Part shown: positions 26,627 through 36,828 of the stretch, piece after piece
Layout: the number at the start of each line of letters is the position of its first letter
Position numbering within the stretch: position 1 is the stretch's first letter
Origin: Endomicrobium sp.
GTDB lineage: Bacteria; Elusimicrobiota; Endomicrobiia; Endomicrobiales; Endomicrobiaceae
NCBI GenBank assembly: GCA_031289585.1
Contig: JAITPF010000032.1
Span: forward strand, 1 to 51,784
DNA: 51,784 nucleotides
Direction: 5' to 3'
The notes under the pieces: model-generated
Databases searched by the model: none
Told to the model about the DNA's origin: nothing
Seen by the model: only the letters and a program-made list of their open reading frames with translations
Made by a program: the position numbers and the translations under genes

Positions 26627-29215
26627 TTATAGCCACCTTATTATTTCAGGAATATACTGAATTTCGCCATAATATTGAGGTAACACTCTTAGCGTATAAC
26701 CACATCTACCAACCTTATCAATTAAAACTTTGCCCTCAAAAACATAATTTTCGTCCTCTTTTGAAACTAAACGCATTTCATCAATAGTAGAACTACTTAC
26801 AACCTGCTCCTTATCAAGATATCCACTGTAAATCTGAATACTCACATCGTCTGGCATAAGAGAACCAAGATAAAGTTTAGCTTGAACAATAATATTGTTT
26901 GATACTTTTAGTTCATCAACAATATTATCATTTACCGAAATAAATTTTACAAAATTCCAGTTATTATAAACATTTTTAATCCATTCAGCTTTTTTATTTG
27001 CAAGTTCAAAATTATTCTTTTTCAGTTTATTATATTCCATTGCTATTGGCAGATAAAATTTCTTTGTATATTCTTCGATCATTCTGTTAGTATTAAAAAC
27101 TGGTCCTAAAGTTTGCATTGAGAGTTTCATTTTCTTTATCCAAGCTCTTGGGATGCCGTCTTGCCCTCTTGTGAAAAATAACGGAATTATTTCATTTTCA
27201 AGCGTTTCATAAATAGCTTTGCTTTCAACTTCATCTTGATATTCTCTATCGGGGTACTGATTTATAGAACCGATAGCCCACCCATTATTGCCATTATATC
27301 CCTCGCACCACCAACCATCAAGAATGCTAAAATTTATAACGCCGTTTACTGCAGCTTTCATTCCGCTTGTTCCAGACGCCTCTTCAGGTCTTAAAGGATT
27401 GTTAAGCCAAATATCTGCACCTTCTACCAAATAGTGAGCAACATTTACATCGTATTCCTCTAAAAATACAACTTTATGTCTTAAATCTGGATCTTTAGAC
27501 AGTGAAATTATGTCTTTAATAATTGCTTTTCCTAAATTGTCTTGTGGATGTGCTTTTCCTGCAATAATTATTTGAACAGGGAATTCTTTATTTGTAAGAA
27601 TTTTTTTAATCCTAATTAGATCTTTAAATATTAAATTACCGCGTTTATACAACGCAAATCTTCTTGCAAAACCTATAGTAAGCGCTTCTGGATCTAAAAC
27701 TTCCTCAGCATAATTTATTACTTTTTGTGATGCACCACTTCTTTCAAGCTGGCAACGCAGTCTTGATCTTGCAAACGAAACAAGTCTTTCTCTTCTTCTT
27801 TCATGACTTCTCCAAATTTCTGCATCAGGTATATGCGAAATTCTATCCCAAATTGTATGATCTGCAGGCTCGTCTTTCCATGATGCTCCTAAATATTTGT
27901 CAAATAATCTTGAAAATTCATAAGAAATCCATGTGTTCGTATGTATTCCATTTGTGATATGCGTTATTGGCACTTCTTTTTTAGGAAGTTGTGGCCAGAT
28001 ATTTTTCCACATATCTCTTGCGATCGTAGCATGAAGCCTACTCACACCATTAGCTTTATTTGTAACTCTCAATGCAAGAACCGTCATAGAAAAATCCTTC
28101 GAATCTTTTACTGAAAATGAACCAAGTTTTAAAAATTGTTCTCTTGAAATTCCAAATTTTTTGTACATAGATTCAAAATATTTTAAAAATAAATCATTCA
28201 TAAAAACTTCATTACCTGCAGGAACGGGAGTATGTGTTGTAAACATACTTTCGCTTTTTACTATCTGAAATGCAGTTTCGAAAGAAAGTCCATCGTCTTC
28301 AATATGCTGACGCATTTTTTCAAGAAGGAGAAAAGCCGAATGCCCTTCATTTATGTGTATAACATCCGGATTAATCTTTAATGTTTTTAGAAGTTTCACC
28401 CCGCCAATTCCCAGCAATATTTCCTGACGTATGCGCATATCCCTATCGCCACCATATAATTGTCCAGTTATTTCTCTAACCTCTTTAGGATTTTTACTAA
28501 AATCGGTATCTAAAAGATAAAGAGAAACTCTTCCCACTTGAATTTTCCATACTCTTGCATAAATCTTTTGCACAGGAATATCAATTTCAATTATAACATT
28601 GCTACCGTCGTCATTTTTTACAGGCTGCAAAGGCATACACAAAAAATTATTTTCATTATATTCTTCCTGTTGTAATCCATCGAGACTTAACAATTGTTTA
28701 AAATATCCATATCTATATAAAAGTCCTACGCCAACAAGAGGCAACCCCATATCGCTTGCAGATTTTAAATGATCGCCTGACAAAATGCCAAGACCTCCTG
28801 AATAAATCGGTATGCTTTCATGCAAGGCAAATTCCGTAGAAAAATAAGCAAATTTCAAATTGGTATAATCCGCACAGGAATCACTATACCACGTCTTCAT
28901 TGTCATATATTTATCAAGGTCGTTTTTTACTCTTTCCATATGGGAAACAAAACTATCATCTTCTGAAAGTTCGGCAAGTTTTTCTTGACTTATCATTCCA
29001 AGTACAGCTTTAGGGCTATGATACGTTTTTTCCCACAAATACCTGTCCATTCTTCTAAACAATTCCACTGCATCGCTGTTCCAGCACCACCACATATTGT
29101 TTGCAATAACAATCAAAGGATGTAACCCTTCTGGCAAATTGGGAATTCCTATGAAAGTTTTTACATTCTTTGCGGTATAAGTTTCCTGATTTTCATTAAA
29201 CAAATCTAAATTCAT
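26627..29215 (-). CDS. glgP: Alpha-glucan (glycogen) phosphorylase
   Basis: 862 aa. It has an N-terminal DUF3417 region (LPEGLHPLIVIANNMWWCWN) followed by the phosphorylase fold, as in the short bacterial and archaeal GlgP/MalP group rather than the muscle type. The pyridoxal-phosphate lysine is near 620 in EEASGTSGMKAAVNG, and HINEGHSAFL and ITHITNGIHTNTW are family motifs. It releases glucose 1-phosphate from glycogen or maltodextrin. The ATG at 29215 is preceded by GAAGGAGC. Its own promoter is at 29252-29280 and it probably reads into gph. Confidence 0.93.
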   Translation of the reverse strand: MNLDLFNENQETYTAKNVKTFIGIPNLPEGLHPLIVIANNMWWCWNSDAVELFRRMDRYLWEKTYHSPKAVLGMISQEKLAELSEDDSFVSHMERVKNDLDKYMTMKTWYSDSCADYTNLKFAYFSTEFALHESIPIYSGGLGILSGDHLKSASDMGLPLVGVGLLYRYGYFKQLLSLDGLQQEEYNENNFLCMPLQPVKNDDGSNVIIEIDIPVQKIYARVWKIQVGRVSLYLLDTDFSKNPKEVREITGQLYGGDRDMRIRQEILLGIGGVKLLKTLKINPDVIHINEGHSAFLLLEKMRQHIEDDGLSFETAFQIVKSESMFTTHTPVPAGNEVFMNDLFLKYFESMYKKFGISREQFLKLGSFSVKDSKDFSMTVLALRVTNKANGVSRLHATIARDMWKNIWPQLPKKEVPITHITNGIHTNTWISYEFSRLFDKYLGASWKDEPADHTIWDRISHIPDAEIWRSHERRRERLVSFARSRLRCQLERSGASQKVINYAEEVLDPEALTIGFARRFALYKRGNLIFKDLIRIKKILTNKEFPVQIIIAGKAHPQDNLGKAIIKDIISLSKDPDLRHKVVFLEEYDVNVAHYLVEGADIWLNNPLRPEEASGTSGMKAAVNGVINFSILDGWWCEGYNGNNGWAIGSINQYPDREYQDEVESKAIYETLENEIIPLFFTRGQDGIPRAWIKKMKLSMQTLGPVFNTNRMIEEYTKKFYLPIAMEYNKLKKNNFELANKKAEWIKNVYNNWNFVKFISVNDNIVDELKVSNNIIVQAKLYLGSLMPDDVSIQIYSGYLDKEQVVSSSTIDEMRLVSKEDENYVFEGKVLIDKVGRCGYTLRVLPQYYGEIQYIPEIIRWL

Positions 29216-29251
29216 ACTCGCTCCTTCAATACAATTTTAAGAATAATGCTT

Positions 29252-29280
29252 ATACTATTAAACTTTCTATTCTTTGTCAA
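29252..29280 (-). promoter_or_regulatory. glgP promoter
   Basis: On the minus strand TTGACA (29275-29280), a 17-base spacer and TAGTAT (29252-29257), about 37 bases before the glgP ATG. Confidence 0.6.
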
Positions 29281-29316
29281 AATAAATACTACAAAACATT
29301 AATGAAAACAAAAAAC

Positions 29317-29390
29317 CGCCCTGAAGAGGAGTTGAACCTCCAACCTTATCCTTAGGACGGATCTGCTCTATCCAGTTGAGCTATCAGGGC
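29317..29390 (-). tRNA. tRNA-Arg (CCT)
   Basis: 74 nt. The acceptor GCCCTGA pairs with TCAGGGC, discriminator G. The D stem is GCTC/GAGC and the anticodon loop GTCCTAA gives CCT, reading AGG. The T loop is GTTCAACTC. The 27-43 pair is a G-A mismatch and position 32 is G, both slightly unusual. CCA is not encoded. Confidence 0.93.
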
Positions 29391-29504
29391 ATATTTTATA
29401 TCTATGAGAGTAAACTTTTGTTTCAACAACCGTTATCAAACTCTTTAATATTAAGAGGACACTCTGAATTAGTTCAAGAGAAGTGATGAAAAAACCGTAA
29501 AAAC

Positions 29505-30033
29505 TTAATATTTAACTATAGAAAAAATTTCAATTTTTTTATTTTTTATCTTTTCTCTGCCTTTTAAAAATAAAAGCTCAGAGACAAAAACAGCTGCAAT
29601 AACATTTCCTTTAAGTATTTCAATAAGTTCTATAGCTGCATTAACTGTACCACCAGTTGCAAGTAAATCGTCAACAATTAAAACATTTTCGCTTTTTGAT
29701 ACAGCATCCTTATGCATTTCTATTGTCGTGGCGCCATATTCTAAACTATAATTTGCTTCGACAGTTTCTGCAGGAAGTTTACCTCTTTTCCTTATAAGAA
29801 TAAAAGGTATATTCATTTTTACTGCCAAAGGCATACCAAAAACAAAACCCCTTGATTCAATTCCAGCAATCTTATCGATTTTAATATTCTTATACTTAGC
29901 TACAAAAACGTCAATAATTTCGTTAAAAAGAAAAATATTTTTAAATACAGGCGTTATATCTTTAAAAACGATACCTTTAGAGGGGAAATTTATCACATCT
30001 CTGATTGTATTTTTTATTTTTAATTCTAAACTC
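29505..30033 (-). CDS. apt: Adenine phosphoribosyltransferase
   Basis: 176 aa (frame 29505-30035; GTG start at 30035-30033). It converts adenine and PRPP to AMP. The PRPP-binding motif VLIVDDLLATGGT is near 119-131. IRDVINFPSKGIVFKDITP at the N-terminus and IESRGFVFG near 60 are diagnostic of Apt. The GTG shares one base with the TAG stop of the upstream sigma-factor gene (TAGTG), implying coupled translation, an uncommon operon partner for apt. Confidence 0.92.
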
Positions 30034-30034
30034 A

Positions 30035-30979
30035 CTATACTCTTCTTTCTATCTCGGATCTTCTATCTGCAAACAAAGAAGGTTGAATTTCTTTCTTGCG
30101 TCTATCTTTACCACTTCTACTATCAAGAAGCATTTTAGAAGCTTCTTCATGATCAATAAAGTCATATCTTACAAGAATCTCTTTTAATTTTTTCAAAGCG
30201 CTTAATTCCAACTGCCTTACACGTTCTCTAGAAACTTTTAAAATTTTTCCTATTGCTTCCATAGACATTGGACTTACACCCCCAATACCAAAATGCATTC
30301 TTATAACTTCTTTTTCTCTGTCAGGAAGATAACTTAACGCTATTCCTATATCTGCATTTATTCTTATTACTTCTGTAATAGATTCAGGCGATTTATCATC
30401 TGTATCAACAATCGTATCTTTAAGATTTATGCCAGAATCTTCTTCTATAGGAGACTCTAAGGAGGTAGTGCCATTAAAAATAGACAATGCGCTCAATAAA
30501 TTATCTGTCTGATTTTTGTTTAAATTTAATTTTGTTGCCACTTCATCTACAGTAGGTTCTCTATTAAATTTCTCTCTCAAAAAAGTCCAAGTTTTCATCC
30601 AGCGGTTTAACAAATCCCATATATGCGATGGAATTCTTATTGTTTTTGCCTGATTTTCAACTGCTTTTCTTATATATTGCTCTATCCAGTAAACCGCATA
30701 AGTTGAAAAAGCAATTTCTTTTGATGGATCAAATTTCTCTACCGCTTTTATAAGACCAATATTTCCTTCTTCAAGCATATCCATAAAATCTATGCCTTTT
30801 TTCATAAATCTTTTTGCTATGGGAACAACAAGTTTATAGTTTTGCTCCACAACCTTGTCAAAAGCAGCTTTATCTGTTTTAGATTTTTCCCACAATTGCT
30901 TGAGTTCTTGATGAGGAATAGGTTTTATGCTTCTTATCGCTTCAAAATAAAGTCTGAGAGGATCGAATTTCGTATTCAT
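30035..30979 (-). CDS. RNA polymerase sigma-70 family factor
   Basis: 314 aa. A short region 1.2, then region 2 (NYKLVVPIAKRFMKKG, LEEGNIGLIKAVEKFD and STYAVYWIEQYIRKAV), region 3 and region 4 with the helix-turn-helix SMEAIGKILKVSRERVRQLE. RpoD-type region 1.1 is missing and the size fits a group 2/RpoS-like factor. It could also be the main sigma of a reduced genome; the -10-binding helix is well kept. A C-terminal tail of about 35 residues after region 4 contains RSGKDRRK and DRRSEIERR, an unusual basic extension. Confidence 0.88.
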   Translation of the reverse strand: MNTKFDPLRLYFEAIRSIKPIPHQELKQLWEKSKTDKAAFDKVVEQNYKLVVPIAKRFMKKGIDFMDMLEEGNIGLIKAVEKFDPSKEIAFSTYAVYWIEQYIRKAVENQAKTIRIPSHIWDLLNRWMKTWTFLREKFNREPTVDEVATKLNLNKNQTDNLLSALSIFNGTTSLESPIEEDSGINLKDTIVDTDDKSPESITEVIRINADIGIALSYLPDREKEVIRMHFGIGGVSPMSMEAIGKILKVSRERVRQLELSALKKLKEILVRYDFIDHEEASKMLLDSRSGKDRRKKEIQPSLFADRRSEIERRV

Positions 30980-31075
30980 AGAGTTTTCACCTTTTAATAA
31001 TCAGAGATTATTTCACTCGCATTTAGAGTCTGTTCATGTTCATAGTATTAGTAATTTCTATCTCACTCATTTTAT

Positions 31076-31103
31076 ATTATACTTAAATTTTGTTGTTTTG
31101 CAA
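31076..31103 (-). promoter_or_regulatory. Sigma-factor gene promoter
   Basis: Minus strand TTGCAA (31098-31103), a 16-base spacer and TATAAT (31076-31081), about 97 bases before the ATG. The rest of 31000-31269 has a CCCTTTTT/AAAAAGGG hairpin at 31134-31160 and no supported gene. Confidence 0.55.
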
Positions 31104-31269
31104 ATTTAATTGTTAAGGTTAAAATAGATAAGTCCCTTTTTTAGGTAAAATAAAAAGGGGCATAGAAATGAAACAAAAAAAAGTTAAACCAAGCATTTGA
31201 AAAGCTTGTGTTCCACTGGGGGCTGTTCACATTAATTGGCAAACAGAATCTAAAGATATAAATGCTTCT

Positions 31270-32442
31270 TTATACGACTATTTTTTGTTTTGATATAAGA
31301 TACTTCAATATTATTGGAGTAATAAAAGTCGTAAGCATTATAACTGTAACTAAAGCGCTGTAATCCTGTAATCCAAAAACATTGTTTTTCAAGCCAATAC
31401 TTGCAAATATCAAACCTACTTCTCCACGAGGAACCATTGACACGCCTATTAAAAATTTACTAATACCTTTTTTAAATACGACAAAACCAGCAGCTGTTTT
31501 ACCTACAAAAGCAACAATAAAAAGTATTACAGTTAAAACTAAAATTTCTCTGTTTGCAACAACAAAAGGATTAAATGTACTTATATCAACATTTGTTCCC
31601 ATTAAAACAAAAAATACTGGCACGAAAAATGCATAAATCGGTTTTATATCTCTTTTTATTTCCTCGCTTTGTTTTGTTGTTGAAAGAACCAATCCTGCAA
31701 TAAACGCACCTACTATAGAAGCAAGCCCGACCTTAGTAGAGAAAGCTGATACAATAAAACAAAAAGTTATTCCTATAACAAATATTGCATAAGATTGTTT
31801 CATTTTTGAAACAAGTTTAAAAATTGTCGGTGTCACAAGCACACCTGCCACAACAGATAACACTAAAAATAATATTGCAGTTCCACTTATCTGTACAACA
31901 GTTCCCAAAGTAACAATTCCGCCTGTAACAAGTTTTAAAACAACAGCAAGTATAACAAGTCCTATAACATCATCAATAACTGCAGCACCCAATACTATCT
32001 TTGCCTCTTCAGTTTCAAGACGCTTTAAATCCATAAACACTCTTGCTGTAATACCTACCGATGTTGCTGTCAAAACAGCACCTGCAAAAATTGCTTGAAT
32101 ATTTGTAAATCCAAAATACAAAAATATAAAATATCCTAAAAAATAAGGAGCTGCCACCCCTATAAACGCTACAGCTGCTGCCCATCCACCTGCTTTTAAA
32201 AATTCTTTTATATTTGTCGAAAGCCCTACTTCAAAAAGAAGAATTATTGCACCAAGTTCAGATATACTCGATAAAATAGATGTCTCATGTACAATCCCTA
32301 AAATACTTGGCCCTATAAGGATCCCTGCCAAAAGCTCACCTATTATTGCACTTTGTCCAAATTTTAAAGCAATTTCCCCAAAAAATTTTGCGAAGAAAAA
32401 AATACTAGCTAATGCTATCAAAAAACCAAACACATCGTGCAT
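31270..32442 (-). CDS. CPA2-family monovalent cation:proton antiporter
   Basis: 390 aa with about 11-12 hydrophobic segments and no C-terminal TrkA domain. The IGELLAGILIGPSILG motif near 34-50 and the two aspartates Asp157-Asp158 (GAAVIDDVIGL) of the ion-binding site identify the Kef/Nap-type CPA2 antiporters. It exchanges Na+ or K+ for H+ across the inner membrane. Without a regulatory domain the ion preference cannot be predicted. It stands alone, 40 bases after thyX in the same direction. Confidence 0.88.
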   Translation of the reverse strand: MHDVFGFLIALASIFFFAKFFGEIALKFGQSAIIGELLAGILIGPSILGIVHETSILSSISELGAIILLFEVGLSTNIKEFLKAGGWAAAVAFIGVAAPYFLGYFIFLYFGFTNIQAIFAGAVLTATSVGITARVFMDLKRLETEEAKIVLGAAVIDDVIGLVILAVVLKLVTGGIVTLGTVVQISGTAILFLVLSVVAGVLVTPTIFKLVSKMKQSYAIFVIGITFCFIVSAFSTKVGLASIVGAFIAGLVLSTTKQSEEIKRDIKPIYAFFVPVFFVLMGTNVDISTFNPFVVANREILVLTVILFIVAFVGKTAAGFVVFKKGISKFLIGVSMVPRGEVGLIFASIGLKNNVFGLQDYSALVTVIMLTTFITPIILKYLISKQKIVV

Positions 32443-32483
32443 TATATCACTCCTAATTTTAAGAATTCACAATGACAGTATTG

Positions 32484-33149
32484 TTATTTTGTCCACGGTT
32501 TACCGCAGAAGAAAGTTTCATGACAACCTTCTCTTATACAATCAGGTCCTGCGTTAGAAAATAATAAGGGAGCTTCTTTTCTGACAAGATTTAACATACG
32601 ACAAGCTATATCTCTTATTTCCCATTGCGCTCTATTACAGCATCGCAATGAGAAGAAGTGCCTTAACTCTCTTGCATTCATTGTAATTATTATTTTTGTT
32701 GTGGAAGCATTAGGTAAAATGTATCTTGCGTCTTCTGCAGGAATACCTGCACCCAAAAATTCCTTATATAATGCTTCGGTATTTCTTAAAAAATTGTTAT
32801 ATTTCTTTAATAATATTTCATCTTTTTTTATTGTATCGGGAATTATAAACTCGATGCCGTCTTTAAACTTTACATATCGTTGACTTTGCACGGAAAAAGA
32901 AGCTATTCTATGCCTCGTAAACTGTGCAAGCAAAGCACGCGATACACCTTCAATTACAAAAGTAAAAGAAGCATGCTCTAAAACAGAATGATGTCCTGAT
33001 GAAATAACTTTGACAAGAAGTTCTTTAATTTTTTCTTCCGTAAATTTTTCAGAAATTTCATCAACATCAATAGAACTGTAGCACAATCTAGCAGCTATAG
33101 CACACATTTTCTCTGAATCTTTAGTAAATTTCAAAAGCTTTATTTTCAT
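32484..33149 (-). CDS. thyX: Flavin-dependent thymidylate synthase ThyX
   Basis: 221 aa. The ThyX motif RHRxxS is at 79-84 (FTRHRIASFSVQSQRY), with SGHHSVLEHASFTF upstream and LRHFFSLRCCNRAQWEI downstream. It methylates dUMP to dTMP using FAD and methylene-tetrahydrofolate. With the dCMP deaminase at 24838 it gives a route from dCMP to dTMP. No thyA is seen in the window. Confidence 0.95.
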   Translation of the reverse strand: MKIKLLKFTKDSEKMCAIAARLCYSSIDVDEISEKFTEEKIKELLVKVISSGHHSVLEHASFTFVIEGVSRALLAQFTRHRIASFSVQSQRYVKFKDGIEFIIPDTIKKDEILLKKYNNFLRNTEALYKEFLGAGIPAEDARYILPNASTTKIIITMNARELRHFFSLRCCNRAQWEIRDIACRMLNLVRKEAPLLFSNAGPDCIREGCHETFFCGKPWTK

Positions 33150-33265
33150 TGTTTTAATGACACCCTAAGTATAAATTGGATACATTTGTACGAGTACAAT
33201 ACACAGCAACAACATTACTTTCATTAACAACGAGAATCCCGTTTTTATTAAAAAACTAAAATTAA

Positions 33266-34606
<1,341 letters not shown>

Positions 34607-34626
34607 TTTAGTATTTTAAAAACAAG

Positions 34627-34699
34627 CGCTCCCAACGAGATTTGAACTCGTGTCGCAGGATTGAAAATCCTGTGTCCTAGACCCCTAGACGATGGGAGC
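34627..34699 (-). tRNA. tRNA-Glu (TTC)
   Basis: 73 nt. Acceptor GCTCCCA/TGGGAGC, discriminator G. The anticodon stem GGATT/AATCC holds the loop with TTC. The T loop is GTTCAAATC. CCA is not encoded. It is five bases after tRNA-Lys in the same operon. Confidence 0.95.
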
Positions 34700-34704
34700 A
34701 AAAA

Positions 34705-34777
34705 TGAGCCCGGTGTGGCTCGAACACACGACAACCTCATTAAAAGTGAGGTGCTCTACCAGCTGAGCTACGGGCCC
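34705..34777 (-). tRNA. tRNA-Lys (TTT)
   Basis: 73 nt. Acceptor GGGCCCG/CGGGCTC with one G-T pair, discriminator A. The anticodon stem CCTCA/TGAGG holds the loop CTTTTAA, anticodon TTT. CCA is not encoded. First gene of the two-tRNA operon. Confidence 0.95.
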
Positions 34778-34851
34778 TTCAACGGGAAAGGAGTTATTAA
34801 AATTGACAGAACTGAACTGATGCGATGTTTGAATAAATTAACAACTTATAA

Positions 34852-34902
34852 AAAGTAGCACAAAAAAAAATTTTTGTCAATTCTATGTAGTATCTCACAA
34901 CA
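34852..34902 (-). promoter_or_regulatory. tRNA operon promoter with conserved upstream element
   Basis: Minus strand: GAGATACTACATAGAA then TTGACA (34875-34880), a 17-base spacer and TACTTT (34852-34857). The upstream element matches those at 24784 and 38848-38873. The transcript would start near 34845, about 70 bases before tRNA-Lys. Confidence 0.6.
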
Positions 34903-35001
34903 TTGAACTTTTAGGATTTAAGACAATTTAAAGGGCATTTTGTAAAAAAGGCTTCATTTTATTTGATATTTGCTCCATTCTTATAAAGAATATTTTTAGT
35001 T

Positions 35002-36811
35002 CTATAACGAATTTTGCCAATCAGAAATTACATTTTGAATATTTGCTATCCAATCATCAGAATTATTTATTGACTTTGGAACAGATATGATATTGTCAAC
35101 TAATGCTTGTAATTGATAGTGATAGAAATTCTTTTTGCTTTCTCTTATTTGTTTGAGAGTTTTCAATATCTCTGTAAATTACTTAATTGTAATTGGGGCT
35201 ATTTTCTGTTTGCTCCCTTTATAGCCGATAGTATTTGCAATCCAAAATGTTTCCGCACTATCTGTATGAATATTCGGAGCAATGAAAATACAGTATGCAT
35301 TATTATTTATATTTTCAAAGCTTCTCAAATGACGCATAACGGGCTGTCCTTCATTAAACCATTGGCCCCGTCCATTTAGCATTGTAACTTCGCAAATCAT
35401 ATTAAAATTTTCATAATAGCATTCAATATCTGCAACTCCGCCAGAGGCTGTTGATGTCGCGGTTCATTATCATCGCCGACAGGATAATTAGGCTTAATTT
35501 CTTTCGCATCGTTTAATGCGTGCAATCCCAGTGCCGTTATATACTCTAACATTAGAGAACGATTTTCAAAGTCATATATTTTTTCTAACTGTTCAATATA
35601 CTGATTAATCACTTCAATGAGTTGAGATTGAATATGATTTTTTCTTTCTTGTAATTTTTTACATTCTTCTCTTAAAACAGAAATATAAGAATTAAGTTCA
35701 GCTTCATTCATTTCAGAAGCATCTTTTAAAACCAACTCTTTTAATCCGATCTCTTGTTGCAGTATTAAAATTTCTTTTGAAATCTGCTTTACAATCTTTA
35801 TAAGTTTGTTTTTAGTCTGCCACGGCAATACAGGCAAACTATCGTCTGACATATAATTCAAATAGGATTTCTTTATCTCTAAAAGATTTTGGTTTGTAAA
35901 ATTCTTTTTCAAACAGAGCTTCTATTTCTGTGCGGCGATTAGGCTCTAAATCAACATAAAATCCATTTCCACGAATACGAATAAATTTTGTTAGACGAAA
36001 ATATCGTATCGAATTATCGCCATAGTCACGTAAATTATCAAGTAGCCTAGCAATATCAATTTGTTTCTCTACCTCTAAAACTTCTCTCATAAATTTTTGA
36101 CGATATTTATCACGAACTCTTTTTCTTTCTGTGTCTGTTTTACCTTTTTGTATAGCGCGAAAATCTATAACTGCGTTTGCGTATTTAGCAATATCGGAAT
36201 ATCTAACGAGAGACGGAGCAAAAAGAGCAAATTCTCTTTTACTTAAACCGACGGGATTATTCCCGCGAGCAATTTCAAGATTATTTACTTCATCTATCAA
36301 TTTTAATGTTGCTACGAACGGCACAATCTCATATTTTCCATCATTAGAAAAATCATCATTTGCAGGATTAGGTATCTGCCATTTAATAAAAGATTTCAAA
36401 AACACATCGCCAAAATCTTGCGAACTTGCAATTAGTTTGTGTCCGAGTTCAGTTATTTTTACTATGCCATTATCTATAAATACAAAACCAAATTTTGTTA
36501 GAGGATTAATTGACTGTCACCCCACGCATCGCAAAGTCTTTATACTTTTTAATCGCGATTATCTGCTCAATAGTTCTATCATCAATGTTTAAATCAGTAT
36601 TGTTAATTAAGTCAATAATGTTTTTCGGGAGTCCGTTATAAAACTGTGAACTGCCATAGCCGTATAATCTATTTTTTATCAATAATTTCTGATAACTTTT
36701 CTGATTTTCATTATCCCATTTTTTATCAACTAATTGCTGAAGAACGACTAAAAATTCTCTTAATCGTTCAGGATTGCGAACAGTGGTGGTAATTGACCAA
36801 GGTTTTAACAT
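35002..36811 (-). pseudogene. AlwI-family type IIS restriction endonuclease, destroyed
   Basis: Four open frames and a tail give one AlwI-like nuclease of about 600 residues. Piece 1 (36811-36506): KPWSITTTVRNPERLREFL, KLLIKNRLYGYG. Piece 2 (to 35839): INPLTKFGFVFIDNGIVKIT, KYEIVPFVATLKLIDEV. Piece 3 (to 35397): LNYMSDDSLPVLPWQTKNKL. Piece 4 (to 35179): GGVADIECYYENFNMICEV, NGRGQWFNEGQPVMRHLRSF. Tail after an in-frame TAA: FTEILKTLKQIRESKKNFYH, to the stop at 35002. There are three frameshifts and one internal stop. It sits 17 bases after the methyltransferase gene, its natural partner. Confidence 0.85.
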
Positions 36812-36828
36812 AGTTCTATTATAACAAA

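Noticed and set aside
31134-31160. CCCTTTTT/AAAAAGGG hairpin as a terminator
   Set aside because: No T-run follows it on the strand of the flanking genes; it was kept only as a note.
31169-31201. Short frame starting ATGAAACAAAAAAAAG
   Set aside because: Only ten codons, no clear ribosome-binding site, no recognisable continuation.
35002-36811. Programmed frameshifting to make an intact AlwI-like nuclease
   Set aside because: Three different shift sites plus an in-frame stop and no slippery-heptamer context at each; decay is simpler.
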